A stretch of 64,000 nt of DNA from Pseudovirgaria hyperparasitica (lineage: Eukaryota; Ascomycota; Dothideomycetes; Acrospermales; Acrospermaceae): positions 312,449-376,448 of the forward strand of contig NW_022985568.1 of NCBI RefSeq assembly GCF_010093815.1, written 5' to 3'. Shown here piece by piece: positions 11,222-22,816 of the stretch. The position numbers and the translations under genes are program-made. Under the pieces are notes generated by a model. That model was not told where the DNA came from and did not search any database. It saw only the letters and a list, made by a program, of their open reading frames with translations. How positions within the stretch are numbered: the first letter of the stretch is position 1; the number at the start of each line of letters is the position of its first letter.

Positions 11222-13429
11222 TGCGACTGCGAGTTAGTAGATCAGAGAAATCAAACAACAATTGACTAGATACTAAAGCTTCACATGCAACACGACACGT
11301 AATAGGTAGTGCTGGTGAGGCTGGAAGCGTGCCGAAGGTGAGGTGCAACGAGGCGTCGAGCAAGGTAAGGTGGGTGGACGAATGCGAAGAGATACCTGTC
11401 GAGGGAGAGAAGAAGGAGGAGGAGCTTCAAGAGAGGCGGAGGTAGGAAGTGAGAGTATTTGTATTGGTGGGACCGAGACGTTTGGTGGTGCAAGAAGGTG
11501 GGTGGGAATGAAAGAGAGACAAGAAGTGGATGGGATGGGCGGGTTTAAGACCTCAGAAGCTATAGATAGAGTACAGCCAATCATGAGTACGAAGGGACTC
11601 CAGTGAGCGCTAGACCGTTTGCAGCTGAAGGTTCGACACGGGAGCTTGGCACTGCATCACTGCCAAAAGCAGGGCGAACGGCGGTATGACTTTCCGGTGG
11701 CTGGCAGCTAGTCCATTTCCATTGGTAGGGCAGGAGCAGTCAGCAAGGTCTGCCTTGTTGCCCTACAGTGGTGGTCCGACTTGCTCTCTATTAATTTTAG
11801 CGAGTGTATGCTTTCGGAGTAGTGTTGTACTCGTAAGGAGCCATAGTCACATGAGTGAGCCGCGCTCGGGCTTTACATAATTCTGGCATATTCAGGCACG
11901 TGACGATATTTCTCCATCATCGTTACAAGGAAGGATTTGTAAGTCAACTGTCACCCTGCTACCCTGTACCTAGATAGGGATCTGAGTCGAGCGTCTCAGC
12001 CACATATAGCATTCTTCAACATCTATAGGCTCAGGTTAGAGATGTCAATCAACTTTTTTCGACTTTCTGTACGGTACATATCGTCTTGGTGTATAAAATA
12101 ATTAGGATTTTCGAATATAATACTGTCTGTGTATTCTTATGCGTCGCTATTCGCTGTATTTATATCATTTTTGTCTCCTGATTGCTCGTTGAATGACAGA
12201 CAGCAACAAGCTGTTGCTGTGGAAGAAAACCACTCCACGCAACGTAGAAGAGGCCAGCTATCATATACTCTAATCATTGGTTGTCTTGATGCGGAAATCT
12301 GAAGGCGGGACTTGGAATGTGGAAATCCGAATGTGTGTCTCTGGATATGCACATCTATTCCAAAATTCACCTTCCCCATCCCATCCAACTCTTTCAGACG
12401 ATATACCATATTATCACCCTTATGCGTGTGAAGCCTCAAGAGAGCGCCATGTACCACACTTATCCCCGCAATCTCGACAGAATGCCATCACTAAGCAGTC
12501 CAAGTAAGCAGGTGCGCTGATTGTATTCGTCGTCATCGATCTATTGCTCGACGAAGAACTTCAGATCTGACTGCTAGCTGATTCATCCTCGCGACGTGTA
12601 CACCCTTCCAGAGACCCTTAAGTGGATCGCCCGCGTCGGTGTCGAAGCCATGATACCCCAGCTTCTGACAAGAATTCATGTGGAGAAGGATGCTGTCGTG
12701 TACTTGGACGTGACACTGCGTCAATTTAGATGTACTATATACTTATCTGGTGCGACACGCCAGCCTTCGGGACAGTCGATATTTTGATATGTGAAATCGA
12801 AGACCCGAAGCATAAGATGACATCATGGGCTAATCTGGACGATCTTGAGGTCAATGTCGAGATCGTGGAATGGGGAAGACTTGGAAGCCATTTCTATATA
12901 AGTTTGCTATTTGTATTGAGACACTTCATGCATGTAATCTGCTTCGTAGACTATTGTTCACCTAATTTGATGATACTCAATCGAGGTCATACGTATGGTC
13001 TATCGATGAGACGGGTCTTCAAGAGCGCAAGGACTGCTTTGGAGCTGATCGCTACATACAAGACAGAGTAAGAGCTGTTGTTCGGTAGATAATCTGTATA
13101 TATAAGAGTAGCGACTACCTCGAGAACAAAAGTGTAGACACTATAATTTACAACAAGACAGATGGAATAGTCATTTTAGCTGTGTGAGAATCCATTGGAC
13201 TCTTGCCTAGCATCACACTATCTTGGAAACCATATCCAGGTTTTCAAGAAAGCGAAGTCGTCAATTACCTGGGCACTGCACAGCATCATTAGATATCCAT
13301 TGTCATTTGCTTAATTCATCGACAGGTCAGATACTGTGTCAAACTGCATGGTAGGTGTCTCGCTTTTCGGCTACGTACTGCCTTACCATAATGGCAGGTT
13401 CCACCTACAGCCATGTCTACTGTACCGAT
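11222..13429. other. Long intergenic region, no confident gene
   Basis: The part at 11222-11600 is the pyrimidine-tract promoter of the minus-strand gene at 10319-11221. From 12500 to 13071 there are short plus-strand open frames, and a minus-strand one overlaps 12533-12724. They do not join into a convincing spliced gene and show no domain. The rest has nothing I can support. Confidence 0.5.
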
Positions 13430-14746
13430 TTACTTCTTCTCGGGCTTCACTGGATTCTTGTTTCCTTCCCACTTTAATTCTCTTGGAGTCATGTATGCTT
13501 CTAGCACATCATCTGTCACCTCCTTTCGTCGATCTTGATAACCCTTCACATACTCTTGTAACTTTGCAACACAAATCTTTTTCAGTGCGCCGGTTCCTAA
13601 GTCTCCTTTTCTGTACTGCTGTGCGAGCTCATCCAGCTTCGCATCATCGTCATCAAAGTAGCTCAAGTATTGATATGCGACGTCAACGTCCGGGTTACCA
13701 CCAAGCTCTTTGTGTAGCTCAATAGTCTCTTGTCCTCCTGAGAAAGCATGTTTGTTGATTTTCTTTTCTATTTGCTTGGCGGTGTCACTCATGAAGATGG
13801 CGGAGTTGGGGTCGCTTGACGACATCTTGCCACCGGGCCCGTACAGGCCGGTCAGGAACTTCGAATGGATGAGAGCAGCCTTCTTGATCGGCGGCTTCAT
13901 CTTGTGAGAATTGTCTCTGACTAAACGGAAATAGGGGTCTTGGTCGATGGCACAGGGTATTAAGCAGCGTATCTTGGAAGATTTCTTGCTACGGTTGCCA
14001 GCTGGATCATCACCGAAGATGTGAGGGTATGAGGTCGGATATGCGGCAACACACTGAAGAGCAGGAAAGAAAATGCGGCCGATGTTGGTGCTCAAGTCGA
14101 AACCAAAGGCTCCACGAACTTGGTTGAATGTAACTGCTCTTGCAAACTCCAATGCATTCTGATAGAAGTGACCGCCAATGTATTCCGTGTCCATGTATAT
14201 GAACGTCTTTTTAGGATCGAATCCAACAGCAATAATATCTTTCGCATTCTCCCGGGCGAACTGGCGCACATCTTCTATCTTCAAATCGTTCTTGAACAGG
14301 AATTTCTCGTCGTCCGTCAACATGATCACCAACGGAACATCGAAGACGTCTTGCAGCCATTTTGTGAATTCGAAAGGTATCGTGTGCCCAATATGCATGC
14401 TTCCACTACTCGGGCCTCTCCCTGTGTATAGCATGAAGGTCTCGCCGCGCTCGTAGCAGTCGAGGATCTCGTTGAAGTCGCGGTGGCTGAAGAAGAGGCC
14501 TCGTTTCAACCAGCGATGAGGTTCTTTGCCAGTCACTTTGGTGAATCGTGCCAGTAGCTCGTCGTCGATCAGCTTCGTATTCCATTGCTTCGATATTGCA
14601 GCGTAGTCGAATTCCTTCGCGTTTCCTTGCTCATCGGTCCCAGCAGAGACGTTCCAGGGATCGATAGCTTGCTCTGTAGCTTTTGTAGCTGTGTCGGTGA
14701 CAGCAAGCGCCGCCACAGAAGGTGGCTCGCTGGGCTCGTTCGTCAT
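13430..14746 (-). CDS. WRS1: Tryptophan--tRNA ligase, cytosolic
   Basis: Charges tRNA(Trp) in the cytosol. A single exon encodes 438 residues, the normal length for the eukaryotic cytoplasmic enzyme. The class I synthetase signatures are both present: GSMHIGH at residues 115-121 (HIGH) and KMSSS at residues 307-311. Other landmarks are YTGRGPSSG ahead of HIGH, the Trp-pocket region FFPALQCVAAYPTSYPHIF, and CAIDQDPYFRLVRD. The first 45 residues are a low-complexity extension with no mitochondrial presequence character, which fits the cytosolic form. The C-terminus is Lys-rich. The assignment is secure. Confidence 0.97.
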   Translation of the reverse strand: MTNEPSEPPSVAALAVTDTATKATEQAIDPWNVSAGTDEQGNAKEFDYAAISKQWNTKLIDDELLARFTKVTGKEPHRWLKRGLFFSHRDFNEILDCYERGETFMLYTGRGPSSGSMHIGHTIPFEFTKWLQDVFDVPLVIMLTDDEKFLFKNDLKIEDVRQFARENAKDIIAVGFDPKKTFIYMDTEYIGGHFYQNALEFARAVTFNQVRGAFGFDLSTNIGRIFFPALQCVAAYPTSYPHIFGDDPAGNRSKKSSKIRCLIPCAIDQDPYFRLVRDNSHKMKPPIKKAALIHSKFLTGLYGPGGKMSSSDPNSAIFMSDTAKQIEKKINKHAFSGGQETIELHKELGGNPDVDVAYQYLSYFDDDDAKLDELAQQYRKGDLGTGALKKICVAKLQEYVKGYQDRRKEVTDDVLEAYMTPRELKWEGNKNPVKPEKK

Positions 14747-15419
14747 GCCAAATTATGTGTATGACGAGAGTATAAGGAGTCAAAAAGCGTGAAATGTGGT
14801 TTCAGTCCATCGCAAACAGTAAGACTCATTCGGCGCGGGGCGTTTCGCCGGTCTCGTTTCTCGTTAAATTCTGCCCCGCCATGGATAAGAAACAAAGCCC
14901 ACCATACCCTCCAGCTGATCCGCTGCCCGTAAAGAAACGCCCTTGCACAATAATTTTAAGTTTTAATCACTTGGTTGGTAAACAAGGTTTTGCTTGCTTT
15001 AGTAATTTGATGTACTCAGAATTCAATCCACGTTCGATCTCAATGGCAGCCATCATTGTGAGGTAAAGTATGAATAAGCTTCCCTGCTTCGGTTCGAGAT
15101 TGGGATAGACATCGTGGTTGAAGAGGAAGCCGAATGTAAGTGTCGAGTCTTGATACATGTACAGAGATATGGAGGCAATGTTGGAACTTGGTCTTCTATC
15201 ATGATCCCTTCATAACCTCCGAGTCAATAACCGCCCAGAGGTGGTTCTATTTTTATGACAATGCTGTTATAGCGCTGGCATGAAGAATCGTACTGGCAAA
15301 CATATGTTCTATAGCATCAGCGACTTGCCTCTCACTGTACACAGGTGAAAAGGATAACGCTATTCTCATTGGACATATGTACATGAAGGTATGTATAAAT
15401 TGTACAATTCGGAAGAAGT
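14747..15419. other. Intergenic, no gene seen
   Basis: Holds the 5' flank of the tryptophanyl-tRNA synthetase gene and the 3' flank of CBP4. A 63-codon open frame near 14967-15158 (minus) has no splice partner or domain and is left out. Confidence 0.55.
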
Positions 15420-15954
15420 TCACGCGTTGCTTTTGCGAATCTCTTGCTTCTGTTTCTCCATCTCAGCAGCCAACAGTCTACGCGTCTCCTCTGACGCCTC
15501 TCTTGTAACTGCTCTCTCCTTTTCTTGGGCTTCTGCAATTGCACCCCAGACTGTAGACTGTCAGGATACGGTACAAAGGGTGATCCACGTGACCATAGAT
15601 CATGATAGTGAAGGCTCGTACTATTCTTATCTGATTTAGCATTGTCCTTTAGCCTGTTGACGAAAGCATCGAATTCTTCTTGGTTCTTGGCTCGATTCTC
15701 TAACGAACGCTTTTGCAATTCTGGGTTATAGCGCTGGCGATGATGTCAATTTCGTGCATCTTGCACATCGTCTATCTCTGCTCACTTTGAATAATTCTTC
15801 CTCTGTCGGTTGTACCCACATGACCAGGGCTGGTCCTCCAACGCACAAAACTACGCCTCTGAGATGACTTCAAAACGTGTAATCCATCAGGGGCTGGGAG
15901 TTGAGCTTACGAGGCAACCATTTTGATCCAGCCCTTTGTGGAAAGACCAGGCAT
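15420..15954 (-). CDS. CBP4: Cytochrome bc1 complex assembly factor Cbp4
   Basis: Mitochondrial inner-membrane chaperone that helps cytochrome b enter the bc1 complex. Four small exons (15954-15911, 15858-15786, 15733-15622, 15550-15420) total 360 bp and give 119 residues, the usual size. The reading frame holds through all three introns. The order of features fits the family: a short N-terminus, one membrane span built around [14 protein letters not shown], then [33 protein letters not shown], an AKSDKNIW motif, and a charged Gln/Glu/Lys helix to the end. No exon alone is a convincing open frame, so the gene is easily missed. Confidence 0.92.
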
Positions 15955-17221
15955 GGTGACGTTGATGACTTGAACACACACTTATGAGATGCGAGAATTC
16001 AATTGCGATTGGAAGATCAATATGATAAGATCTCGATGACTGGGCAAACAAACTATGTTCACGATGAAGCCAGCCGGTGCAAAACATGCAGACCCGACTC
16101 CGAAAGTGGTGATGTTCTGGAAGTGTTCGATGTGGCGCTACTGTGGCTGGGCGGCCAATCTTAATTTCACGGGACGGGGGCGCGTTTGGGAAGCGTGAAT
16201 TGGGCAAGACGAAGAGAAGATCTTGTGATTCAGACGTTGGAACTACTGTAACTAAGCCTTACCAACCCAAATTTTCACGTGGGATATTCCAACATATTCC
16301 CGTCAGTTGGGGGAATGATTCGCAGTTTGCAGGTGATCCACGAGTGTTTCGCATGGCTGAAGGCGGGGCGGGCAGTCGTTGAGGCTAGCTAGGTGCAGGC
16401 GGGTGACGGGTGTGGGCGATTCCCCCTAGATCCCATGTCGAAACACCAGGAAATGAAGATTGTTAATGCGAGGGTAGCAGTAGCATAGGAATCAGGCCTG
16501 TAGCTCCACATGAACACGGTATATCCCATAACCCTCTGGGCCCGCTGACGTCTCTTGTGATCCTTTACTGGTGCGCATTGTCGTGGCATTGCCTACATGT
16601 GCCGCTCGTCTTAACGTGGGCTGGAGCTTGATGTATGCCATCTCTGTTCCCTCGCACCCACACGCGCTCTTCCAGCCTCCATCACCACCTGTCCTGACCA
16701 GCTTCCATCTACCAACGCTCGTTTGACTTCTACTATCCTTTATCCCTTACATGTCACTGAGTCTACAAGCGCGCAGCTCCGAGAACCTTGCATGTCTGCA
16801 GATTTACGGCCCGGCTGTGGATCTTGCGCAACACTCTCATCAACGCCATCTCACCTTTCAAAGCCGTGACCGTCGTCCAAGTGCTCAACATACCTTCATT
16901 CGACCATCTAGTAGCCTGATTGTCTCGTCAATCGCGCTCTGTCCCCACATATGACAGCATTCGAGTCAGACTTACAGTGCTGGTCGCTGTTTAGATCTTG
17001 AGACAATATACACATATCACGCCTGAGTGACAACCTAGAAAGACCTTCCACTACGTGGCCTCGAAGATCATATCACTGCTCTATTCCCTGATCATCCCTA
17101 CGGAGGCCGTGTGCCTTCTTGATCACTTAGAAAAGGCCCTCAAGTCTGGAGTCTCTATACGTCAATTCGCAGCTCGAAGCCATTAATTGGGATCGATAGT
17201 ACATCGATACGCGCATCTGCA
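15955..17221. other. Intergenic region between divergent genes, no gene seen
   Basis: Separates CBP4 (minus) from the SKT5-like gene (plus). The part at 16620-16780 is pyrimidine-rich and may be promoter or 5' leader of the SKT5-like gene. No other feature is supported. Confidence 0.5.
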
Positions 17222-20200
17222 ATGGCTTACGACTCGCACGCAGACTACCAAGCGCCGCCGCGACGATACATGGACCAAGGAGCGCAGCAGCGACCACCTT
17301 CAAACCAAAGGAACAACGCGTACAGTGGGCAACATCAGGGAGAATACGCATATAATGACTATGGATATCAGCAAGATTTCTACGGACAGCAACAATATGG
17401 CTCAAAGCCGACTCAAGTCAATCGAGGTCCCAGACCACCACCACGACAACAACCACAACACCAACAAGAGTATCAGCAAGACGAGCTTGGTTATGGGGAT
17501 CTTATCAGCGGGTATGAGGAGAGCAGCCAACAGGCTCCAAGAAATCAGGGTCCTTCAAGAGCCGCTGTACCTCGACAGCCAATATCCCGCCAAGATCATT
17601 CCTATGGGTATGATGAGGGATATATTGAGCAGAACAATGGGTATGAGCAGCAGTCCAGACGTCCTCCACCAGGCCCTCGGCAGCATTCTGGGGGTCGTGG
17701 GCCTCCTATGCGGGGACCGCCGCCTCCAGGCTATCATCCGCAGCAGAGTATGGGTCGAGGAGGAAGGCCACCACCTGAACAACGTCCAGATCCAAGGGGT
17801 TCTGCAAATCAAAGTAGAGCTCGTCCCCCGCCAAACTTCGAAGGCCGTCCACCTTCTGATCAGCCAGGCAACAGACCACCGAGTAAGTAACGTGGATATA
17901 GTGCATCGCATAATTCGCCTGACAAGGTTACAGCTCGCGAGCGCATACTAAATAAGCAGCCACCGCTGAAATTGTCTCAAGACAATGCTTTTCCAACTTT
18001 TGGGGCGACGAAAGCAACTCCGCCGGCGGCGGAATTGGAGAACCCGATGGCCAAGCTGAATATCCAAGACGCACGGGGGAGTGAGGATCGCGCGCGACCA
18101 CCTACATCTGCAAGCCATAAGAGTAATGGATCAATGAGAGGCCCACCACAGAATGGATTCCATGATTCGGGCTACCAAGACAGTTTTGAACCTCCATTTA
18201 CTCAACAGCGCCCAGGCTACGCGTCCAAGGACAGCTTCAACTCAAGGCCCTCACTAGACAGCTCACGCGATACGCGCTCATCTCAACAGCGGAACTCTCC
18301 ACCAAGGCCACCGCCTCTCAACCTCGGGACCAATCAGGCAGAGCGTGTAAGCGGCAGCTCACATCATCTAGCGCCTTCATATAGTACTTTTGGTCCCATA
18401 TCGAGGGCTGCAACTATGCCGAATAACAGCTCAGCTGATTCTAGGCTATCTCAGCCTCAGCAACAATGGGCCCGCGCTCAGACCGATAGCTACCAAGGCC
18501 CTGCTTCACCAAGCTACATGGGTCGCCCATCTACTGCGAGTGGATCAGGTCAAAACTGGAACAGCAGGCCCACCACGCAAGATGCCCAAAAATACAAGGC
18601 CTTCACATCGCCCAAGTATGAAACCCAGGATCCTCTCGATCTAAATCATACGAGAGATGAAAGTCTTTCGGATCTCTACGACGACTACGCATACGACGAT
18701 GATTCGAAGCACACGCGTACAAATAGCAGGGAGGAGGCTATCGAGTTGGAGATGCCAAACTTCGATGCGATACCAGCAGCTAGCAGCCCTCGATTTACGC
18801 TACATTTCAATTCGCCAACGTTCAATGTGGCGCCCTCAACAGACTTACCAGAGGTTGATGATGGGAACGGCTTTTACAAGCAGGCCAAAATGAGTCGTTC
18901 ACAGCCGGACCTACGGGCTCAGGCACGGGAGGGATATCACCAGTACAATGGGAACAACGTCCCTCCTATGCCACGCGGCAACATGACTCCAGCTCCACGC
19001 GGGCGTGGAAGCGGATCGGGGCCAGGACCGAATATGAATGGCGGTTATGGCCACAGAGAAGGACCAAGAGGCGCACCAGGACCTCACGGACATGGTATGG
19101 ACAAGCCGCAATCTGATTTGGATACTACTGACCAGTTTCAATACTCAGATTTGGGTTCTCGCTCTTCTATGGATATTCAAAGACCTAGTATGCAAATGAA
19201 CGAGCCACATTACAGCAATCCAGACGCTTTGCCTTCGCATCCTGTTCCAGTACGGCTTGGGCTAAACGACTCTACCAGTCCCTCGAACAGCAATCAAGGT
19301 CCACACCGACCTCCGCCTGTCCGACAATACAATGATCCTGCCACTGCGCGGAATTCAGTGGGTGGCACCTCAATACCGGTCACTCACGACGAATTGAACA
19401 GGTTACGAACTGTTGTTTCAACAAATCCCCACGATCGAAAGTCGCAGCTTCTCCTCGCAAAGAAGCTCGTTGAGGCAGCACGCGTTCTAGCCGACGAAGG
19501 AGGCTCAGTTGACATAAAGACACGAAACAAGAATCGGGAGAGATACATTTCCGAAGCCCACAAGAACGTCAAGAAGCTCGTCACACTTGGTTATCCCGAA
19601 GGGATGTTCTATATGGCAGACTGCTATGGTATGGGTCAATTAGGCCTCGAGGTAGATACCAAGGAGGCCTTCAATCTTTATCAGGGAGCGGCGAAGATGG
19701 GCCACGCGCAGTCCGCGTATAGAACTGCCGTGTGCTGCGAGATGGGAGCCGAGGAAGGCGGTGGCACGCGCAAAGATCCACAGAAGGCTGTGCAATGGTA
19801 CAAGCGTGCCGCTGCTCTGGGTGATGTTGCTGCCATGTACAAAGTCGGTATGGTACTTATGAAAGGCTTGCTTGGCCAGCAAAAGAATATGGGCGAAGCT
19901 GTCAACTGGCTCAAACGTGCCGCAGAACGTGCAGACGCGGAGAACCCCCATGCGCTGCACGAGCTTGGTCTCCTGTATGAAGGTGTCTCGACTAACGCGT
20001 CTGGTCCGGTCATACGTGACGAGAATCATGCAGGTCAACTGTTTCGGCAGGCTGCAGAATTAGGATACAAGTTCTCGCAGTTCAGACTTGGCCAAGCTTA
20101 TGAATATGGCCAGCTTGGTCTACCAATTGACTCTCGAAACAGTATTGCTTGGTATACGCGCGCTGCGGCGCAAGGCGAACATCAGAGCGAACTGGCCTTG

Positions 20201-20583
20201 AGTGGCTGGTATTTAACTGGCAGTGCTGGTTTGATCGAACAGAGTGATACGGAGGCATATCTGTGGGCTCGAAAGGCGAGTACGGCAGAAGTTCCGTTAC
20301 CCAAAGCAATGTTTGCCATGGGTTACTTCACTGAAGTGGGCATTGGATGTCCAAGAAGTCTAGAGGAGGCGAAGAAATGGTATGGGAGAGCTGCAGGTAT
20401 GTCGTGCGAAACCCCCCGGCGTTGCGGGATTTTATATTGACACTTTGCCTAGCACATAAATTTCCGAAAGCACAAGAACGTCTCGAGGAATTGAAGAAGG
20501 GTGGCATGAAGGCACAAAAGAGTCGTGAGAGATTGAGTCGTACCGACAGAAAGCAGCAAGACGAGAATTGTGTTGTCATGTAA
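17222..20583 (+). CDS. SKT5: SEL1-repeat chitin synthase regulator, SKT5/CHS4-like, with CaaX box
   Basis: Activator and bud-neck anchor of chitin synthase III in yeast; probably the same role at septa and tips here. Exons 17222-17882, 17934-20396 and 20453-20583 encode 1084 residues. Residues 1-770 are disordered, rich in Gln, Pro, Gly, Tyr and Ser. From about residue 772 to 1040 come about seven SEL1-type TPR-like repeats, seen as GYPEGMFYMADCYGMG, GHAQSAYRTAVCCEMG, GDVAAMYKVGMVLMKG, NPHALHELGLLYEG and GYKFSQFRLGQAYEYG. The last four residues, CVVM, form a CaaX box, as in yeast Chs4, where farnesylation helps membrane targeting. The third exon is needed to reach that CaaX end. The family has several paralogues, so the exact orthology is less sure than the family. 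Confidence 0.9.
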
Positions 20584-21455
20584 GGGACCATGTCCTACTT
20601 CCTGCTACCTTTGTATTATTGCCGACTGCGTCTGAAATGCCCTGTATTGAAGACCATCTCTCCGATTTGCGTGGAAGGCGTTTCATCTCGAAGCTCTCGC
20701 GATCATTTGAAAAGGCGTTATCCGGGTGTACAGCTGTATGTTTAGGACGTGAAAGGACCGAAGATATGTAGCAGGCTATGTCTACGTTTGGGGCGGAGTT
20801 TGGCGCATACAAGCCACCAGAAATGAATATATGGAGGTATGCACCGCAATGTATGAGGCTGATTACGGGGTATATAACCTGCATCGGACTCCGTTCGTGC
20901 ACTGACAGGGGCGAGTGCCAAGAGCCTGCCTGCACGTGTCAACAAACGAAGACGCATCATGGATGCAACACGATGAGTTCGAGTTCATGTGGAATGTCAA
21001 CACTTTCTTGCTACTGCCGACAGGAGTGAAGTCAAATGAAGCATATGATAATCCTCGAAGCACTGAGATTGGATGAGCAGGTACCAAATTGTCCGTACAT
21101 GGAGACTCTGACTTACAACCGCATAGCATCGAGCATCAAGTCGGCCACAGACAACAAACAATCTGCAGCTCTCAAACTTCCTCCGCCGGATGATTATGAA
21201 CCCGTGCACTTTCAAATCTGCAATATGCAGATCCCCTACACATGTGCTTCCATTGACGCCCTCTCCTGAAGCAATCTTCCCATGTATATAATGAGTCCAA
21301 ATCTACACCTGATGCTTTTCCGTCTCATCACACTCACTCACATCCACTCTACAACACATTCACTTACTTTCCTTTACTACTACAACTTACTACATTCACT
21401 CTTTACAACACTTTCAAGCCTTTTCAAAGCCTCACATAAAACAACATCCTTCACA
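20584..21455. other. Intergenic, promoter region of the repeat precursor
   Basis: The first part is 3' flank of the SKT5-like gene. The last 170 bp carry a TATATAA sequence near 21284 and then a long C/T/A-rich leader at 21305-21455, with few G residues, as seen upstream of strongly expressed fungal genes. No other gene is seen. Confidence 0.5.
21284..21290 (+). promoter_or_regulatory. Possible TATA box of the Kex2 repeat precursor
   Basis: TATATAA lies 166-172 bp upstream of the ATG at 21456, followed by a pyrimidine-rich leader. Position and context fit a core promoter; no transcript data are available here. Confidence 0.35.
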
Positions 21456-22816
21456 ATGCGTGCTACTGCAGTCCTCATCGCCATCTTCGCGAGCTCCGCG
21501 CTTGCAGCTCCTCTCAACGCTGTAAGCTCCCCTAACGATCCCCCACCTTTTCACAATTCTCCACTGCCTTTTACAGGTGGTCCATCTTGCCGGAATATGC
21601 AGCTAACTCAATACTACAGGCCCGCCAAGCTGGAGAGGCTGATGGCTACTCCTATGGCTACGGCCACGACGTGAAGAGCGGCCATGGCGAGCATAAGCGT
21701 CAAGGTCCCGGAGGCGAAGACTATGGCTACGGCTATGGTATGGAGAGCAAGAGCCAGGGCGGCCACAAGAAGCGCCAGGGCCCTGGTGGTGAGGATTACG
21801 GCTACGGATATGGACACGAGGAAAGCAAGGGTCACGCCGGCCACGAGAAGCGTCAGGGCCCCGGTGGTGAGGATTATGGCTACGGATATGGCCACGAGGA
21901 GAGCAAGAGCCATGCCGGTCACCCAAAGCGTCAGGGCCCCGGTGGTGAGGATTACGGCTACGGATATGGCCATGAGGAGAGCAAGGGCCACGGTGGCCAC
22001 GAGAAGCGCCAGGGACCTGGTGGTGAGGATTACGGCTACGGATATGGACACGAGGAAAGCAAGGGTCACGCCGGCCACGAGAAGCGCCAGGGCCCCGGTG
22101 GTGAGGATTATGGGTACGGCTACGGCCATGAGGGCAAGAGCCAGGGCGGCCACGAGAAACGCCAGGGCCCCGGTGGCGAAGACTATGGTTACGGATACGG
22201 CCATGAGGGCAAGAGTGAGGGTGGCCACTCCAAGCGCCAGGGACCCGGTGGTGAAGACTACGGTTACGGATACGGCATGGAAAGCAAGAGCCACAGTGGT
22301 CACGAGAAGCGTCAGGGTCCCGGTGGTGAGGATTACGGCTATGGATATGGCATGGAGGGTAAAAGCCAAGGCGGTCACCCGAAGCGCCAGGAGTCTGATG
22401 AGGCCAACCCTCTAGCCGCACTCGCACCAAAGAAAGAAGAAGGTGGCGAGGAGAAGAAGGAGCAGGGCGAGAAATCCGAGCCCCAATCCAACCCACTCGC
22501 AGCACTAGCACCTCAAGAGGAGAAGAAAGGTGGCGAGGAGAAGAAAGAGCAGGGCGAGCAATCATCCAACCCTCTCGCAGCACTAGCACCTCAAGAGGAG
22601 AAAAAGGGCGGCGAAGAGAAGAAGGAGCAAGGTGGCGAGAAGAAGGAAGAGGAGAGCGAGGAAGAGAACCCTCTCGGCCGCCGCCTTGAGAACCCAATCG
22701 ACCCCCTTGCGAAGCCTGTCGCCGACAAGATGCAGGGCAAGGCTGAGGAGATGAACAAGGCCCAAGAGGCTGGAAAGAGCCCCCTCGGGCCTCTCGTCGA
22801 GAACAAGGGTAACTAG
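21456..22816 (+). CDS. Secreted Kex2-processed repeat precursor (KEP), Tyr/Gly-rich
   Basis: Two exons (21456-21521, 21620-22816; 98-bp intron with a GCTAAC branch site) encode 420 residues. Residues 1-18 are a textbook signal peptide ending A-L-A-A. Then come one degenerate and nine regular units of 25-26 residues, each opening with QGPGGEDYGYGYG, followed by a His/Ser/Lys/Gly spacer, and ending in Lys-Arg. Lys-Arg is the Kex2 site, so cleavage would release ten related peptides, nine beginning with Gln. The C-terminal third differs: it is Lys/Glu-rich with three copies of NPLAALAP. The layout fits the known class of fungal KEP precursors, which includes mating pheromones, repellents and dikaritin RiPP precursors (ustiloxin, asperipin, phomopsin). 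I see no UstY (DUF3328) or tyrosinase gene in the window, so RiPP modification is not shown. Function unknown; a cell-wall or signalling role is equally possible. Confidence 0.85.
21701..22387 (+). repeat. Nine in-frame 75/78-bp units encoding Kex2-bounded peptides
   Basis: Nine units, one of 75 bp, four of 78 bp and four of 75 bp, run without gaps. The second and fifth units encode the same 26 residues and are almost identical in DNA, which points to recent duplication or gene conversion within the array. Spacer residues vary (HEESKGHAGHE, MESKSQGGHK, HEGKSEGGHS types) while the 13-residue core is invariant. Confidence 0.92.

Noticed and set aside
12533-13071. Overlapping short frames as a spliced gene
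   Set aside because: Junctions do not keep frame and the products resemble no protein.
21587-21619. Start of the repeat precursor at an in-frame codon upstream of the array
   Set aside because: That stretch lies in the intron; the spliced start at 21456 supplies a perfect signal peptide and keeps frame.
21603-22697. Long antisense open frame (364 codons) over the repeat precursor
   Set aside because: It is a by-product of the repetitive, stop-poor sense coding sequence; its composition is low complexity and it has no start context or domain.
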